Positions 54,079-63,747 of a stretch of 64,000 bases of DNA are shown one piece after another; position 1 is the stretch's first letter; the number at the start of each line of letters is the position of its first letter. A program made the position numbers and the translations under genes. Origin of the DNA: an uncultured Bacteroidales bacterium (GTDB lineage Bacteria; Bacteroidota; Bacteroidia; Bacteroidales; UBA932); assembly GCA_944323445.1 (NCBI GenBank), contig CALUSM010000003.1:1-64000 (forward strand), read 5' to 3'. The notes under the pieces were generated by a model. The model searched no databases, was not told the DNA's origin, and was given only the letters and a program-made list of their open reading frames with translations.

Positions 54079-55095
54079 TTATTTCACTTCCCACGTCGAT
54101 CCGCTGTGCAGCAGCTCGTCCATGTTGTGGATGGTCGACTTGGCCCTGACTTCCTCCAGCTGGTCTCGGACGTTGTCATCGTAGGTCTTGTCGGGCACGT
54201 CGCGGATGACTCCGAGAGCCACCGGATACTCGGGCCATTTCATGTCGATGAGCATGCTGTGCATGCCCATGTCGGCCGTGTGGGCGTCGTGTATCAGGAT
54301 ATCGTCCTCGGTTACTCCGCCCTCGCCTATCGTCACTACCTTGAGCTCCTTGTTGACGAGTACCAGACCCTTGTTGCGGTCCTTTCCGAAAATCATCCTC
54401 TCACCATGGCGAAGAACTATCGTACGGTCGGCCCTGACTTCCTTGTCGGAGATCTCGCGGTGCGAGCCGTCGTTGTAGATGACGCAGTTGACCAGCATCT
54501 CGGTCACGGCGCATCCGTCATGCTTGGCGGAGGCCACGAATATCTCCTGATTCAGCTTCAGCTCCGAATCTATGCTGCGGGCAAAAAATGTGCCGCGCGC
54601 GCCCATTACGAGGGCCCCGGGGTTGAAAGGGTGCTCCACTGTGCCGTAGGGTGATGTTTTGGTAATCTTGCCCAGAGGGGATGTCGGAGAATACTGACCT
54701 TTTGTCAGTCCGTAGATACGGTTGTTGAAGAGGACAATATTGATGTCGATATTGCGTCTGATAGCGTGGATGAAGTGGTTGCCTCCGATGGCGAGGGCGT
54801 CACCGTCTCCGGTGGCCTGCCATATAGACAGTGTCGGGTTGGCGACCTTCATACCGGTGGAAATGGCTGTGGCACGGCCGTGGATACCGTGGAAGCCATA
54901 GGTGTTCATGTAGTAGGGCAGCCTCGAGGAGCAGCCGATACCGGATACGAAAACGAAACGCTCCATCGAGTATCCGAGATCCTCAGCTACCTGGGGAAGG
55001 GCCCTCTGAAGGGATGCCAGGACAGAGTGGTCGCCGCATCCGGGGCACCATCTCACTTCCTGATTGCTTTTGAAATCCTGTGCTGTGTATTTCAT
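54079..55095 (-). CDS. korB: 2-oxoacid:ferredoxin oxidoreductase, beta subunit
   Basis: The thiamine-diphosphate subunit of the enzyme that decarboxylates 2-oxoglutarate to succinyl-CoA and reduces ferredoxin, or runs in reverse. It has the cysteine pair in RWCPGCGDHSVLA, the cofactor motif GDGDALAIGGNHFIHAIRRN and FNNRIYGLTKGQYSPTS, 338 residues. It lies 13 bp after korA. Two-subunit enzymes with this layout usually act on 2-oxoglutarate, but other 2-oxoacids cannot be excluded. No ferredoxin-domain subunit is encoded beside it. Confidence 0.92.
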   Translation of the reverse strand: MKYTAQDFKSNQEVRWCPGCGDHSVLASLQRALPQVAEDLGYSMERFVFVSGIGCSSRLPYYMNTYGFHGIHGRATAISTGMKVANPTLSIWQATGDGDALAIGGNHFIHAIRRNIDINIVLFNNRIYGLTKGQYSPTSPLGKITKTSPYGTVEHPFNPGALVMGARGTFFARSIDSELKLNQEIFVASAKHDGCAVTEMLVNCVIYNDGSHREISDKEVRADRTIVLRHGERMIFGKDRNKGLVLVNKELKVVTIGEGGVTEDDILIHDAHTADMGMHSMLIDMKWPEYPVALGVIRDVPDKTYDDNVRDQLEEVRAKSTIHNMDELLHSGSTWEVK

Positions 55096-55108
55096 GATGT
55101 CTGTCCTC

Positions 55109-56950
55109 CTATAATAACTTGTTGACTGCGTCCACTACGTCCTTTACGATGAAAGGCTGGCCCTGCACCTTGTTGAGCTGATAGTAATGGAACTTCTGAT
55201 GCTTTGCCCTCAGATAATCGGCGAACTGACCTGAGTTGAGCTCGCAGACGATGATCTTGTTGAATTTGGAGAATACCTCCTCTGTATTCAGGGGCAGCGG
55301 GTTGATATAATCGAAATGAGCCAGGGACACGCTCTTGCCCTGCTTGTGGAACTCCTTGACGGCCGTGTAGAGATGGCCGAAAGTACCGCCCCATCCTACG
55401 ATGAGGACCTCGCCGCTCTCATCTCCTACAACTTTCAACGGAGGTATGTCCTGAGCGACACGGGCCACCTTCCTGGCCCTCATATCCACCATATGCTGGT
55501 GGTTCTGGGGATCGGAGGAAATGACTCCGGAAGGATTCTTCTCCAGACCGCCGACGCGGTGCTCGAGGCCGGGAGTGCCGGGGACTGCCCATCTGCGGAC
55601 AAATGTCTCGGGATCCCTCTCGAAGGGGCAGAACTTGCCGCCGCACTCTGAGGCGTCGCGGATGAAAGGAGGATGTATCTCGGGCAGGTCTTTCATGGAA
55701 GGAATGCGCCAGGGTTCGGAGCCGTTGCCCAGGAAGCCCTCTGTAAGAAGGATGACGGGCATCATGTGCTCCATGGCGTACTTACCTGCGTAAAACGCTT
55801 TCTCAAAGCAGTCCGAAGGAGAATGGGCCGCCATCACCATGATGGGACACTCGCCGTTACGGCCGTAGAGAGCCTGGTTGAGGTCGGTCTGCTCTGTCTT
55901 GGTGGGGATACCGGTGGACGGACCGCTGCGCTGCACGTCCACGAGGACGAGGGGCAGCTCGGTGATCATGGCCAGACCGAGGGCCTCGGACTTCAGGGAG
56001 AGACCGGGTCCGGAGGTGGTGGTCACGGCAAAATTGCCCGCATAGGCGGCACCGATGGCCGTGCAGATGCCGGCAATCTCATCCTCGCACTGGAGAGTCT
56101 TGGCCTTGAGCTCCTTGTGGATGGCCAGTTCCTCGAGAATAGCTGTGGCGGGGGTGATAGGGTATGAGCCGCAGAAGAGAGGCACTCCGGACTTTTCGGA
56201 TGCTGCGAGCAGACCCCATGCTGTAGCCTGGTTGCCGTTGATGTTGCGGTAAGTACCCTTCTCCTGCTTTGCAGGCTGCACGTAGTACGTGTTGGCTATC
56301 GCGTGGATGTTGGATGCATAGTTGAAACCGTCCTTGAGCACTTTCTTGTTGGTGTCGATGAGTGCCGGTTTCTTCCTGAACTTCTTCTCCAGGTACTCGA
56401 AAGTATGATCAAGCTCCTTGTTGAACATGAAGAAGCACATACCGAGGGTGAACATGTTCTTGCATCTCACAATCGCCTTGAGGTCCAGGCCGCTGTCCTT
56501 GAGGCTCTCCTTGGTTAGAGTGGTTATGGGGGAGACTATGATATTGCGGTCCCCGATGCCGAGTTCCTCAATGGGATTCATGGTCCTGAATCCCGCTTTC
56601 TGAATGCCTTTCTCATCAAAGGCATCCTCATCGAGGATGATGGTCGCCGTGGGCTTGGCCCACTTGGCATTGGCCATGAGTGCTGCCGGGTTCATCGCTA
56701 CGAGGACATCGCAGAAGTCTCCCGGGGTGTTGATCTCGATAGAACCGATGTGTACCTGGAATCCGGACACACCTGAAACTGTGCCTTGAGGCGCCCGTAT
56801 CTCAGCCGGATAGTCGGGGAATGTAGATATTTCGTTACCGAAAAGAGCGGATGAATCGGCGAACAGCGTACCTGTAAGCTGCATGCCGTCGCCTGAGTCT
56901 CCTGCAAAACGGATAACGACATCATCTATATCAATAATCTTGTGTTGCAT
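55109..56950 (-). CDS. korA: 2-oxoacid:ferredoxin oxidoreductase, fused gamma-alpha subunit
   Basis: A 613-residue subunit with the gamma domain first (VVIRFAGDSGDGMQLTG; TFPDYPAEIRAPQGTVSG), then the alpha pyrimidine-binding part (FCGSYPITPATAILEEL; VTTTSGPGLSLKSEALGLA). The gamma-alpha fusion is the common form in Bacteroidota KorA. It is first in the korA-korB unit, with a TACATTTG box 23-30 bp upstream of its ATG. With gdhA downstream this suggests glutamate-linked energy metabolism under anaerobic conditions. Confidence 0.93.
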   Translation of the reverse strand: MQHKIIDIDDVVIRFAGDSGDGMQLTGTLFADSSALFGNEISTFPDYPAEIRAPQGTVSGVSGFQVHIGSIEINTPGDFCDVLVAMNPAALMANAKWAKPTATIILDEDAFDEKGIQKAGFRTMNPIEELGIGDRNIIVSPITTLTKESLKDSGLDLKAIVRCKNMFTLGMCFFMFNKELDHTFEYLEKKFRKKPALIDTNKKVLKDGFNYASNIHAIANTYYVQPAKQEKGTYRNINGNQATAWGLLAASEKSGVPLFCGSYPITPATAILEELAIHKELKAKTLQCEDEIAGICTAIGAAYAGNFAVTTTSGPGLSLKSEALGLAMITELPLVLVDVQRSGPSTGIPTKTEQTDLNQALYGRNGECPIMVMAAHSPSDCFEKAFYAGKYAMEHMMPVILLTEGFLGNGSEPWRIPSMKDLPEIHPPFIRDASECGGKFCPFERDPETFVRRWAVPGTPGLEHRVGGLEKNPSGVISSDPQNHQHMVDMRARKVARVAQDIPPLKVVGDESGEVLIVGWGGTFGHLYTAVKEFHKQGKSVSLAHFDYINPLPLNTEEVFSKFNKIIVCELNSGQFADYLRAKHQKFHYYQLNKVQGQPFIVKDVVDAVNKLL

Positions 56951-56972
56951 ATAGGTTGTTAATAATTTTAGA

Positions 56973-56980
56973 CAAATGTA
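56973..56980 (-). promoter_or_regulatory. -7 box TACATTTG for korA-korB
   Basis: Minus-strand TACATTTG fits TAnnTTTG, 22 bp upstream of the korA ATG. A TTG at 56997-56995 is only 14 bases further up. Confidence 0.6.
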
Positions 56981-57035
56981 AGGATTTTCCCTTACAATTG
57001 GAATTTATTTACAAACTATTTGATAAAAATCGAAA

Positions 57036-57076
57036 GAGGGCGGCTCAAAAGTCCTTACGGCTTTCAAGTCACCCTC
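57036..57076 (-). terminator. Terminator after the skp-like gene
   Basis: On the minus strand GAGGGTGACTTGAAAG pairs with CTTTTGAGCCGCCCTC through G-U pairs and one mismatch, and is followed by TTTCGATTTTT. It starts 29 bp after the stop codon. Confidence 0.7.
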
Positions 57077-57105
57077 TCCGTTATAACGGTATATTCAGTT
57101 CCAGT

Positions 57106-57657
57106 CTACTGCTGGGGCATTGTCTGAGGGAGCTTCTTGTCCGGAGAGATTCCGAGCTCAGCCTTCACCTGAGCAGTGATGTCCATGCTGAGGGTGGCGT
57201 CGAAATAGGGAACGGAACCGGAGGAAAGGTCGAACACGTAAATCAGTCCGTTGGCCTTGCCGACCTTGGTGACGGCATCACCGGCCTTCTGGGAGATGGG
57301 AGCCATGAGCTGCTGCTGAAGATTGTTCATGTCCATCTGGGCATTCTGCTGGTACTGCTGCAGGCGGGCCTGGAGGTCCTGAAGCTCCTGCTGCTTGGTG
57401 GCCAGTACGGACGGAGTCCAGTTGGCGCTCATCTGCTCGTAGGTGGCATACTTGGTGTTGAACTCCTCGACCATAGCATTGTAGGTGGTCTGGATATCCT
57501 GGTTGAACTTCTCGAGCTCCACGCGGGCAGAGTCCATCTCATCCATAAGGAATACTACTTCCTGCATGTTGATATGGCCGAACTTGAGAGTTGTCTGGGC
57601 CGATGCTGTGAATGCCGCAGCGGATACGCACAAGGCGATAATTGTAATTCTTTTCAT
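57106..57657 (-). CDS. OmpH/Skp-family periplasmic chaperone 1
   Basis: A 183-residue exported protein (signal peptide ending ASAQ near residue 21) with a long central coiled coil (about residues 45-125, QELQDLQARLQQYQQNAQMD) between two beta segments, the Skp tentacle layout. It holds unfolded outer-membrane proteins for the Bam machinery. It directly follows bamA on the same strand (66-bp gap with its own TACCTTTG box), the usual arrangement. A second family member is encoded at 61999. Confidence 0.9.
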   Translation of the reverse strand: MKRITIIALCVSAAAFTASAQTTLKFGHINMQEVVFLMDEMDSARVELEKFNQDIQTTYNAMVEEFNTKYATYEQMSANWTPSVLATKQQELQDLQARLQQYQQNAQMDMNNLQQQLMAPISQKAGDAVTKVGKANGLIYVFDLSSGSVPYFDATLSMDITAQVKAELGISPDKKLPQTMPQQ

Positions 57658-57692
57658 GTTCTATGCTATAAATTTAATTGTCTTTCAGCGCG

Positions 57693-57700
57693 CAAAGGTA
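57693..57700 (-). promoter_or_regulatory. -7 box TACCTTTG for the skp-like gene
   Basis: Minus-strand TACCTTTG, 35 bp upstream of the ATG, in the bamA-skp gap. It suggests extra transcription of the chaperone independent of bamA. Confidence 0.6.
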
Positions 57701-57723
57701 ATAATTTTTCTGTCTCCGACACA

Positions 57724-60249
57724 TCAGAACTGCTGTCCGATGACGAAGTGGAAGTTGGAGCCTCCCCTTTCCTGGTCGAGCACGGGATCGAATCCCCAGC
57801 CCCAGTCAACTCCGAGCAGACCGATCATAGGCAGCATGATCCTCACGCCGATACCGGCGGAGCGCTTGATTTGGAACGGGTTAAACTCCTGGATATGCTC
57901 CCAGCAGTTTCCTCCTTCGAGGAAGGCCAGGACGTAGATGGTGGACTGAGGCTGCAGGACGACAGGATAGCGGAGCTCCACGGTGAACTTGTCATAGACG
58001 TGGCCGACATAGACCCCCTCGTCATTGACCGGAGTGAGGGAATAGTTGGAGTAACCGCGGAGGGAAATTATCTCGGAGCCGTAGGTATTGTAGCCCGACA
58101 TGCCGTCACCGCCGACCTGATAGCCCTCGAAAGGCGAATAGCCCAGGTTCTTGTTGTAGTAGCCCAGATATCCGAACTGAGCCCTGGTCATCAGCACCAG
58201 GTCTCCTACCAGGCGGACATACAAGGCACCCTTGAACGTCCACTTGTGATACTCAATCCACCTGTAGCGCTCCTGGTCGGTCATGTTCAGGTAATCAGTG
58301 TTCTTGTCCCTGAAGGCCGAATAGGGAGGCGTCAACTGCAGGGAGAACTGGAAATCAGAGCCCTCGCGGGGGTATACGGCCTGGTCGGTGGAATTGCGGG
58401 CCAGGGTGATCTTGTAACTTATGTTGTTGGACTTTCCGGTATCAAACAGGAAGTTGTAGCGCCAGTTGTGCAGGTTGTAGGTCTGCCAGCTGAGCTCGTG
58501 ATACAGCACGAAGTAGTTGTCCGGCCATTTAAGCCTGCTTCCGAGAGCCGCGGCGATGCCGTACACCTCGTAGTACTCGTCGGTATTCTGAATCTGATAC
58601 CAGTAATAGGAGTTGGTCTGACGGGTATAGTAGCCGGAGAGATTGAAGGATGTAGGTTTCTTGCCGAACAGCCATGGCTCGACGAAGTTGATGGAGCCGG
58701 CCGTATAATAGGTACCGTTGGTCTGGAACCTCAGCGACAGGGTCTGAGCATCGCCCAGAGGAACGGGCTTCCAGGCGCCTTTCTTGAACAGCCGCTTGAT
58801 GGAGAAGTTGTTGAAGCTGACGCCGACAGTACCTACGAAGGAATAACCGCCCCATCCACCCGAGAGCTCAAACTGGGAGTTGGGCTTCTCGGCGACGTTG
58901 TATGTTATGTCGACCGTGTTGTTTATCTGGTTGGGGATGACCGAGTAACCGCGGGTGTGGTCCAGTGCCTGCTCGGGATCGAAGTTGCCCATTGAGGCTA
59001 TCTCCCTGAGGGAGCGTTCCAGCATGGACTGACTGTAGAGGTATCCCGGCTTGGTGAATATCTGACGGCGCACCACCTTCTCGTTGGTAATCGTATTGCC
59101 GCTGACTATTATCTTGTTGAATGTCGCAGGCTTGCCCTCGACCATCCTCAGTTCCACGTCCACCGAATCGCCGACGATATTGGTCTCCACCGGAACTACG
59201 TTAAAGAAGATGTAGCCCTGGTCGGCATATAAGGTATGGATGTCCATGAACTCTTTCTTCGGGTCTCCGAAAAGACGTTTCTCAAGGTTGACCACATCGT
59301 AGACATCTCCCTTCTTGATCATCAGTATGTCGTTAAGCTGCTGGGCCGTGTAGAGGGAATTGCCGGTCCACGTGATGTTGCGGAAATAATACCGCCGGCC
59401 CTCGTCTATCACGAACTTGATGCCGAGGCGTCCTTCCTCTACATAATAGATGGAGTCCTTGACGATGCGGGCGTCGCGGTATCCGGCCTCATTGAATGCG
59501 CTGATAAGGGACTGCTTGTCGTTCTCATACTCCTTTTCATTGAATTTCTTGGACTTGAAGAGGTTCCTGATACGCATGTCGCGGGTCTTCTCCATCGAGC
59601 CCACCAGCTTGCCCTCAGGCACGTGGTCATTGCCCTCGAACGTTATGGTCTTGATCTTCACCTTGGTCTTGCGGTCCACCTTGAAAGTTACCCTGACGGC
59701 ATTCTTGACTACGGTATCGCTGACCTGAAGCACGTCCACGTCAGCATTGATGAAACCTTTTTCCTTGTAATAATTCTTGATAATGCCCACCGACGAGCGC
59801 AGCACATAGTCGGACAGGGGCACTCCGCGCCGCAGGTTCAGACGGTCCTGCAGCTCGCTCTGCTCGGAGTTCTTGACACCCTGGAAGTTCCACCTTGACA
59901 CTCTGGGCCTTTCCTGCAGGTACAGCGCCAGGAACACCGTATCCCCTCCGGCAGAGAGCGAGTCGATGTTGAGGGAAACGTCAGAAAAATGCCTCTGCCC
60001 CCAGATCCTGTTGACGACCGAGGCCGTCTGCTCGCCGGGAATCACTATCTCCATCCCCTCGCGGATACCAGTCAGGGCGATGATCTGCTGCTCGCCAAGG
60101 TATTTCACTCCCTCCACCCTTATGCCGCCTACTATGTATTTGCGCGGATGCTCGTAATCCACGACTATGTCCTTTGATGCCTGCTGGGCATATGCGCCGC
60201 ACACGGTCAGAAGCAGCAGAATGGGCAGCAGTATCCTTTTCACCTTCAT
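57724..60249 (-). CDS. bamA: Outer-membrane protein assembly factor BamA
   Basis: The central insertase of the Bam complex. A signal peptide (MKVKRILLPILLLLTVCGAYA) is followed by five POTRA domains (about residues 30-430, e.g. VRVTFKVDRKTKVKIKTITFEGN, KGDVYDVVNLEKRLFG) and a 16-strand barrel with the C-terminal signature ending VIGQQF (terminal Phe). The barrel contains the conserved GGDGMSGYNTYGSEIISLRGY in the family region around the VRGY-type motif. Length is 841 residues. Its ATG overlaps the uppS stop by 4 bp, so translation is coupled. Confidence 0.96.
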   Translation of the reverse strand: MKVKRILLPILLLLTVCGAYAQQASKDIVVDYEHPRKYIVGGIRVEGVKYLGEQQIIALTGIREGMEIVIPGEQTASVVNRIWGQRHFSDVSLNIDSLSAGGDTVFLALYLQERPRVSRWNFQGVKNSEQSELQDRLNLRRGVPLSDYVLRSSVGIIKNYYKEKGFINADVDVLQVSDTVVKNAVRVTFKVDRKTKVKIKTITFEGNDHVPEGKLVGSMEKTRDMRIRNLFKSKKFNEKEYENDKQSLISAFNEAGYRDARIVKDSIYYVEEGRLGIKFVIDEGRRYYFRNITWTGNSLYTAQQLNDILMIKKGDVYDVVNLEKRLFGDPKKEFMDIHTLYADQGYIFFNVVPVETNIVGDSVDVELRMVEGKPATFNKIIVSGNTITNEKVVRRQIFTKPGYLYSQSMLERSLREIASMGNFDPEQALDHTRGYSVIPNQINNTVDITYNVAEKPNSQFELSGGWGGYSFVGTVGVSFNNFSIKRLFKKGAWKPVPLGDAQTLSLRFQTNGTYYTAGSINFVEPWLFGKKPTSFNLSGYYTRQTNSYYWYQIQNTDEYYEVYGIAAALGSRLKWPDNYFVLYHELSWQTYNLHNWRYNFLFDTGKSNNISYKITLARNSTDQAVYPREGSDFQFSLQLTPPYSAFRDKNTDYLNMTDQERYRWIEYHKWTFKGALYVRLVGDLVLMTRAQFGYLGYYNKNLGYSPFEGYQVGGDGMSGYNTYGSEIISLRGYSNYSLTPVNDEGVYVGHVYDKFTVELRYPVVLQPQSTIYVLAFLEGGNCWEHIQEFNPFQIKRSAGIGVRIMLPMIGLLGVDWGWGFDPVLDQERGGSNFHFVIGQQF

Positions 60250-60950
60250 TTGGAGTCGTTCTTTTCTTGAGTTATCTGATCGCCTGTCTTTCCGAAACGT
60301 CTCTGGCGGGAGGCGAACTCGTCAAGAGCCTGACGAAACTCGGCTTTGCGAAAATCGGGCCAAAGGGTATCAGTGAAGTAAAATTCCGTATAAGCGCACT
60401 GCCAAAGCATGAAATTGCTGATACGCTGCTCGCCGCTTGTACGGATGAGCAGGTCGGGGTCCGGAATGCCGGACGTAGCCATGTAGTCATCCAGACGTCC
60501 TTCCGGAGCACCGTCAGCGGCCCATCGGCCAGCAGCCTGCATTATATCCCATCTGCCGCTGTAGCTCAGGAAAATAACCAGAGTCAAACCGGTATTGGAA
60601 GCCGTCTCCTCCATTGCTCCGTCTATATCCTTGTTGAGAGCATCTGAGAGATGGGCGCGGTTGCCCACCACCACGAAACGGATGTTGTTCTTCCTGAAAG
60701 TAGGTCTCTCATTAAGAATAGAACTGGCCATAAGCCGCATGAGCTCCGATACCTCAGCCTCCGGACGCGCCCAGTTCTCTTCTGAGAATGCGAACAGGCT
60801 CAAATATCCGATACCTGCCTCCGCCGCATACTCCGCGCATGCCCGCACGCTCTCCGTCCCCTCGTAGTGTCCGTAAATCCTCTCCTTGCCGCGCTGCTTT
60901 GCCCAGCGTCCGTTTCCATCCATTATTATAGCGACATGTCTTGGTACCAT
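60246..60950 (-). CDS. uppS: Isoprenyl (undecaprenyl) diphosphate synthase
   Basis: A cis-prenyltransferase that makes the C55 lipid carrier for peptidoglycan and polysaccharides. HVAIIMDGNGRWAKQRG has the catalytic Asp. LSLFAFSEENWARP and the C-terminal LIRTSGEQRISNFMLWQ with DTLWPDF are clear. Length is 234 residues. It overlaps bamA by 4 bp and lies 25 bp after nadK, so nadK-uppS-bamA form one unit. Product chain length is inferred from family. Confidence 0.96.
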   Translation of the reverse strand: MVPRHVAIIMDGNGRWAKQRGKERIYGHYEGTESVRACAEYAAEAGIGYLSLFAFSEENWARPEAEVSELMRLMASSILNERPTFRKNNIRFVVVGNRAHLSDALNKDIDGAMEETASNTGLTLVIFLSYSGRWDIMQAAGRWAADGAPEGRLDDYMATSGIPDPDLLIRTSGEQRISNFMLWQCAYTEFYFTDTLWPDFRKAEFRQALDEFASRQRRFGKTGDQITQEKNDSK

Positions 60951-60975
60951 AACAAATATATTATCTTTACTCTTT

Positions 60976-61872
60976 TTACTCTTTGTTTATTTCATTCCTA
61001 CGGTCCTCCCCCCACAGCAGCTTCTCATTGAGCGCCGCGAAGAAACCCTCCCGTCCGAATGTCACGCACGATAGGGTAAACGGGGCCCTGCGCACAGTCA
61101 CCCGTGTTCCCTCCCCTATGTCCGCGGAACGGTTGTCCGCCGATATCATGGTCCTGTGTCCTCCCGAGCGGATAGCCACCTCGATGACCGAGGTGTCGGG
61201 AATGATGAGCGGCCGGACATTGAGGTTGTGCGGAGCCATCGGGGATATGATGAACACCGACGAATCAGGCACCACGACCGGGCCTCCCAGACTCAGCGAA
61301 TACGCAGTGGAACCGGTCGGCGTGGCTATGAGCAGGCCGTCCGCCCAGTATGTCGGGATGCGCATACCGTCTATGCTCACCTCTATACCTATCATATATG
61401 GTTCCGAGCGCTGGAGAGTAATCTCGTTGAGAGCATAGGGATAGAATCCCGAGGGCAGTCCTCCGCCGCTCACCTGCAGGAGGCTGCGTCTCTCCACTCC
61501 GTAGTCACCGTCTATCATCCTGTCTACTATGCCGCAGCCCGAATCCCCGCTGCCTGCCGAGGCAAGGAAACCCAGCCTGCCGAAATTGATTCCGGCCACC
61601 GGTATGCCGCTGTCGCCAGCTATGGTCATGGAACTCAGGAACGTCCCGTCCCCGCCGAGAGAGAGTATGATGTCCACGTCCCCCGGCAGGTCCGCCGCAC
61701 TAGAAAAGACCGTCTCCCCTATCAGCTCTCCCAGACCGCGCTCCCTCAGACCCGCTGCCAGCGCACAATAGCATGAGTGCCTGACACCTCTGAGAGAAAG
61801 GTGCTCCAGCAGAACTCTCATTCTATTTTCCACATCCGGACCGCAACTCCGGCCGTATAAGGCGAAATGCAT
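60976..61872 (-). CDS. nadK: NAD kinase
   Basis: Phosphorylates NAD+ to NADP+. The GGDGT motif (ILSLGGDGTFLSS) holds the catalytic Asp. NEITLQRSEP, ADGLLIATPTGSTAYSLSLGG and ISPMAPHNLNVRPLIIP are the family's substrate and ATP-binding segments. Length is 298 residues. It is the first gene of the nadK-uppS-bamA run; only a weak AATATTTG is seen upstream. Divergent from the OmpH gene at 61999. Confidence 0.95.
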   Translation of the reverse strand: MHFALYGRSCGPDVENRMRVLLEHLSLRGVRHSCYCALAAGLRERGLGELIGETVFSSAADLPGDVDIILSLGGDGTFLSSMTIAGDSGIPVAGINFGRLGFLASAGSGDSGCGIVDRMIDGDYGVERRSLLQVSGGGLPSGFYPYALNEITLQRSEPYMIGIEVSIDGMRIPTYWADGLLIATPTGSTAYSLSLGGPVVVPDSSVFIISPMAPHNLNVRPLIIPDTSVIEVAIRSGGHRTMISADNRSADIGEGTRVTVRRAPFTLSCVTFGREGFFAALNEKLLWGEDRRNEINKE

Positions 61873-61945
61873 TCTCTTGGCGTTCGAAACTTAAAAACAG
61901 GTTGCAAATATTGCGATTTTATTTTAAAAAAAAGCAGATAATATA

Positions 61946-61953
61946 TAATTTTG
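61946..61953 (+). promoter_or_regulatory. -7 box TAATTTTG for the OmpH-family gene at 61999
   Basis: Plus-strand TAATTTTG matches TAnnTTTG, 45 bp before the ATG in the 126-bp divergent gap with nadK. Confidence 0.55.
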
Positions 61954-61998
61954 TGTGTTTTTTGAATTTACACATTACACAATTTTAAGAGATCAGAA

Positions 61999-62607
61999 AT
62001 GAAGAAAGCCAATCTTATCATCAACATCGTACTGATTATCGCAGTAGCCGCCTTATTCGTCCTGCATTTCACCGGAGCCGGTACTTCCGCCCAGGGCCCC
62101 GCAGCCGGAAGCGAGAGCGTAACGGCAGTAAAGGGGGACATCGTTTATATAAATCTTGACACCCTGGTCAACCAGTATGACATGTACAACGACCTCCGGA
62201 GCGAGCTCCAGGGCAAGCTCACAGCCATAGAAAACGATATCAACAAGCAGGGACGCGCCCTCGAGAACGACATCAAGAGCTTCCAGGAGAAGATGCAGAA
62301 GGGTCTGCTCACCCGCTCCCAGGCCGAGAGCATGAACAATGACCTCGCCCAGCGCGACCAGGATCTGAGAAATCTCACCCAGCAGAAGCAGATGGAGATG
62401 GCCGAGGAAGAGAGTGTAATGCTCAACAAGGTGATGGACGCCATCACGACCTATGTGACAGAGTACAACAAACAGAAACAGTACTCCCTGATCCTCACCA
62501 CCACAGCCGCTACAACGACCGTCATCAACGGTGACACCGGGCTGAACATCACCCAGGAGATCCTAAACGGACTCAACGCTGAATACATCAGGAACAGAAA
62601 CAAATAA
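61999..62607 (+). CDS. OmpH/Skp-family periplasmic protein 2
   Basis: A 202-residue protein with an N-terminal membrane helix (IINIVLIIAVAALFVLHF) that lacks a clear cleavage site, so it may stay anchored. The Skp-like core follows: VYINLDTLVNQYDMYNDL, a coiled coil of about 90 residues rich in Gln, Glu and Lys, and YSLILTTTAATTTVINGD. It probably helps chaperone envelope proteins or has a related structural role. A glycosyltransferase gene begins 4 bp after it; whether the two are functionally linked is unknown. Confidence 0.87.
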   Translation: MKKANLIINIVLIIAVAALFVLHFTGAGTSAQGPAAGSESVTAVKGDIVYINLDTLVNQYDMYNDLRSELQGKLTAIENDINKQGRALENDIKSFQEKMQKGLLTRSQAESMNNDLAQRDQDLRNLTQQKQMEMAEEESVMLNKVMDAITTYVTEYNKQKQYSLILTTTAATTTVINGDTGLNITQEILNGLNAEYIRNRNK

Positions 62608-62611
62608 CACC

Positions 62612-63733
62612 TTGAGAATCGCCATCCTATCGTGCTTTCCTCCCTATCGCGGAGGTATCTCCCAGTTCAACACTTCCCTGTTCCGGGAACTGGCCGGGAG
62701 CTGCACGGTAGGAGCGTTCAATTTCAAGAGACAGTATCCGGAGTTCCTGTTTCCCGGCAAGACCCAGTACATAGAGGACGGCACTCTCCCTCCGCTTGAG
62801 ACCCGCCGCCTGCTGGACACGGCCAATCCCCTGACCTACATCTCCACGGCCAGGGCCATACGCTCCTGGAAGCCAGACCTGCTGCTGATGAGGTACTGGA
62901 TGCCGTATTTCGCGCCTTCCCAGGGATATGTAGCCAGGCACATGGCCCCGGGATGCAAGGTCATTTCGATACTGGACAACGTCATTCCGCACGAGAGCCA
63001 CTTCTTCGACCGCCCGCTGACCACCTACTACCTGAACGGTCACGACGGTTTTGTCGTCCTGTGCAATGCAGTACGCGATGACCTGCTGCGTCTCAGGCCC
63101 GATGCCAGCTACATCGTCTCTCCCCACCCCATCTACTCCAACTTCGGGGAGAAGGTACCGAAGGCTCAGGCCTGCCGTGAACTGGGCCTCGACCCTGAGA
63201 AGAAGACCCTGCTCTTCTTCGGTCTGATACGCGAGTACAAAGGGTTGGACATCCTCCTGGAGGCATTCTCGGCAATGGACGAAAACTACCAGCTGCTGAT
63301 AGCCGGGGAGCCGTACGGCTCATTCGAGCGGTACCGCAGGCTGATTGACACCAGCCCCAACCGCAGCCGCATCCATCTGTATGACCGATTCATCAGCGAC
63401 AGCGAGGTAGCCGTGTTCTTCTGCGCGGCCGACCTTTGCGTCCTCCCCTACCGCTCGGCAACCCAGAGCGGAATAAGCTCCATCTCATACCATTTCGACC
63501 TGCCGATGGTCACCACCGCTGTGGGCGGACTGAAAGAGATGATCGGAGACTCGGGCACAGGAATTGTAACAGACAGCATCACACCAGAGGCTGTCCGTAC
63601 GGCAGTCGGGAAATATTTCTCCGACGGCAATATCCGCCGCAGATGCGTGGAAGCCATAGGCAGGGAGAAGGACAGGCTCTCATGGAAGAGATTCTGCTCG
63701 AACCTGCTGGATTTTTACAACAGCTTAAAATAA
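62612..63733 (+). CDS. Glycosyltransferase, GT-B fold, family 4-like
   Basis: A 373-residue cytoplasmic enzyme that transfers a sugar from a nucleotide donor. The start is TTG at 62612; [19 protein letters not shown] is a standard GT-B N-terminus and no ATG occurs close by. The C-terminal donor domain has [40 protein letters not shown] and the family-typical [20 protein letters not shown]. Acceptor and donor cannot be told; isolated copies act in surface glycan synthesis. It follows the OmpH-family gene by 4 bp and precedes purC by 14 bp. Confidence 0.87.
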   Translation: MRIAILSCFPPYRGGISQFNTSLFRELAGSCTVGAFNFKRQYPEFLFPGKTQYIEDGTLPPLETRRLLDTANPLTYISTARAIRSWKPDLLLMRYWMPYFAPSQGYVARHMAPGCKVISILDNVIPHESHFFDRPLTTYYLNGHDGFVVLCNAVRDDLLRLRPDASYIVSPHPIYSNFGEKVPKAQACRELGLDPEKKTLLFFGLIREYKGLDILLEAFSAMDENYQLLIAGEPYGSFERYRRLIDTSPNRSRIHLYDRFISDSEVAVFFCAADLCVLPYRSATQSGISSISYHFDLPMVTTAVGGLKEMIGDSGTGIVTDSITPEAVRTAVGKYFSDGNIRRRCVEAIGREKDRLSWKRFCSNLLDFYNSLK

Positions 63734-63747
63734 AAAGACATACGACC

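Noticed and set aside
60953-60960. TATATTTG as promoter of uppS
   Set aside because: It matches the -7 consensus but ends 3 bp before the ATG, so the transcript would start inside the gene, downstream of the required start; co-transcription with nadK is more likely.
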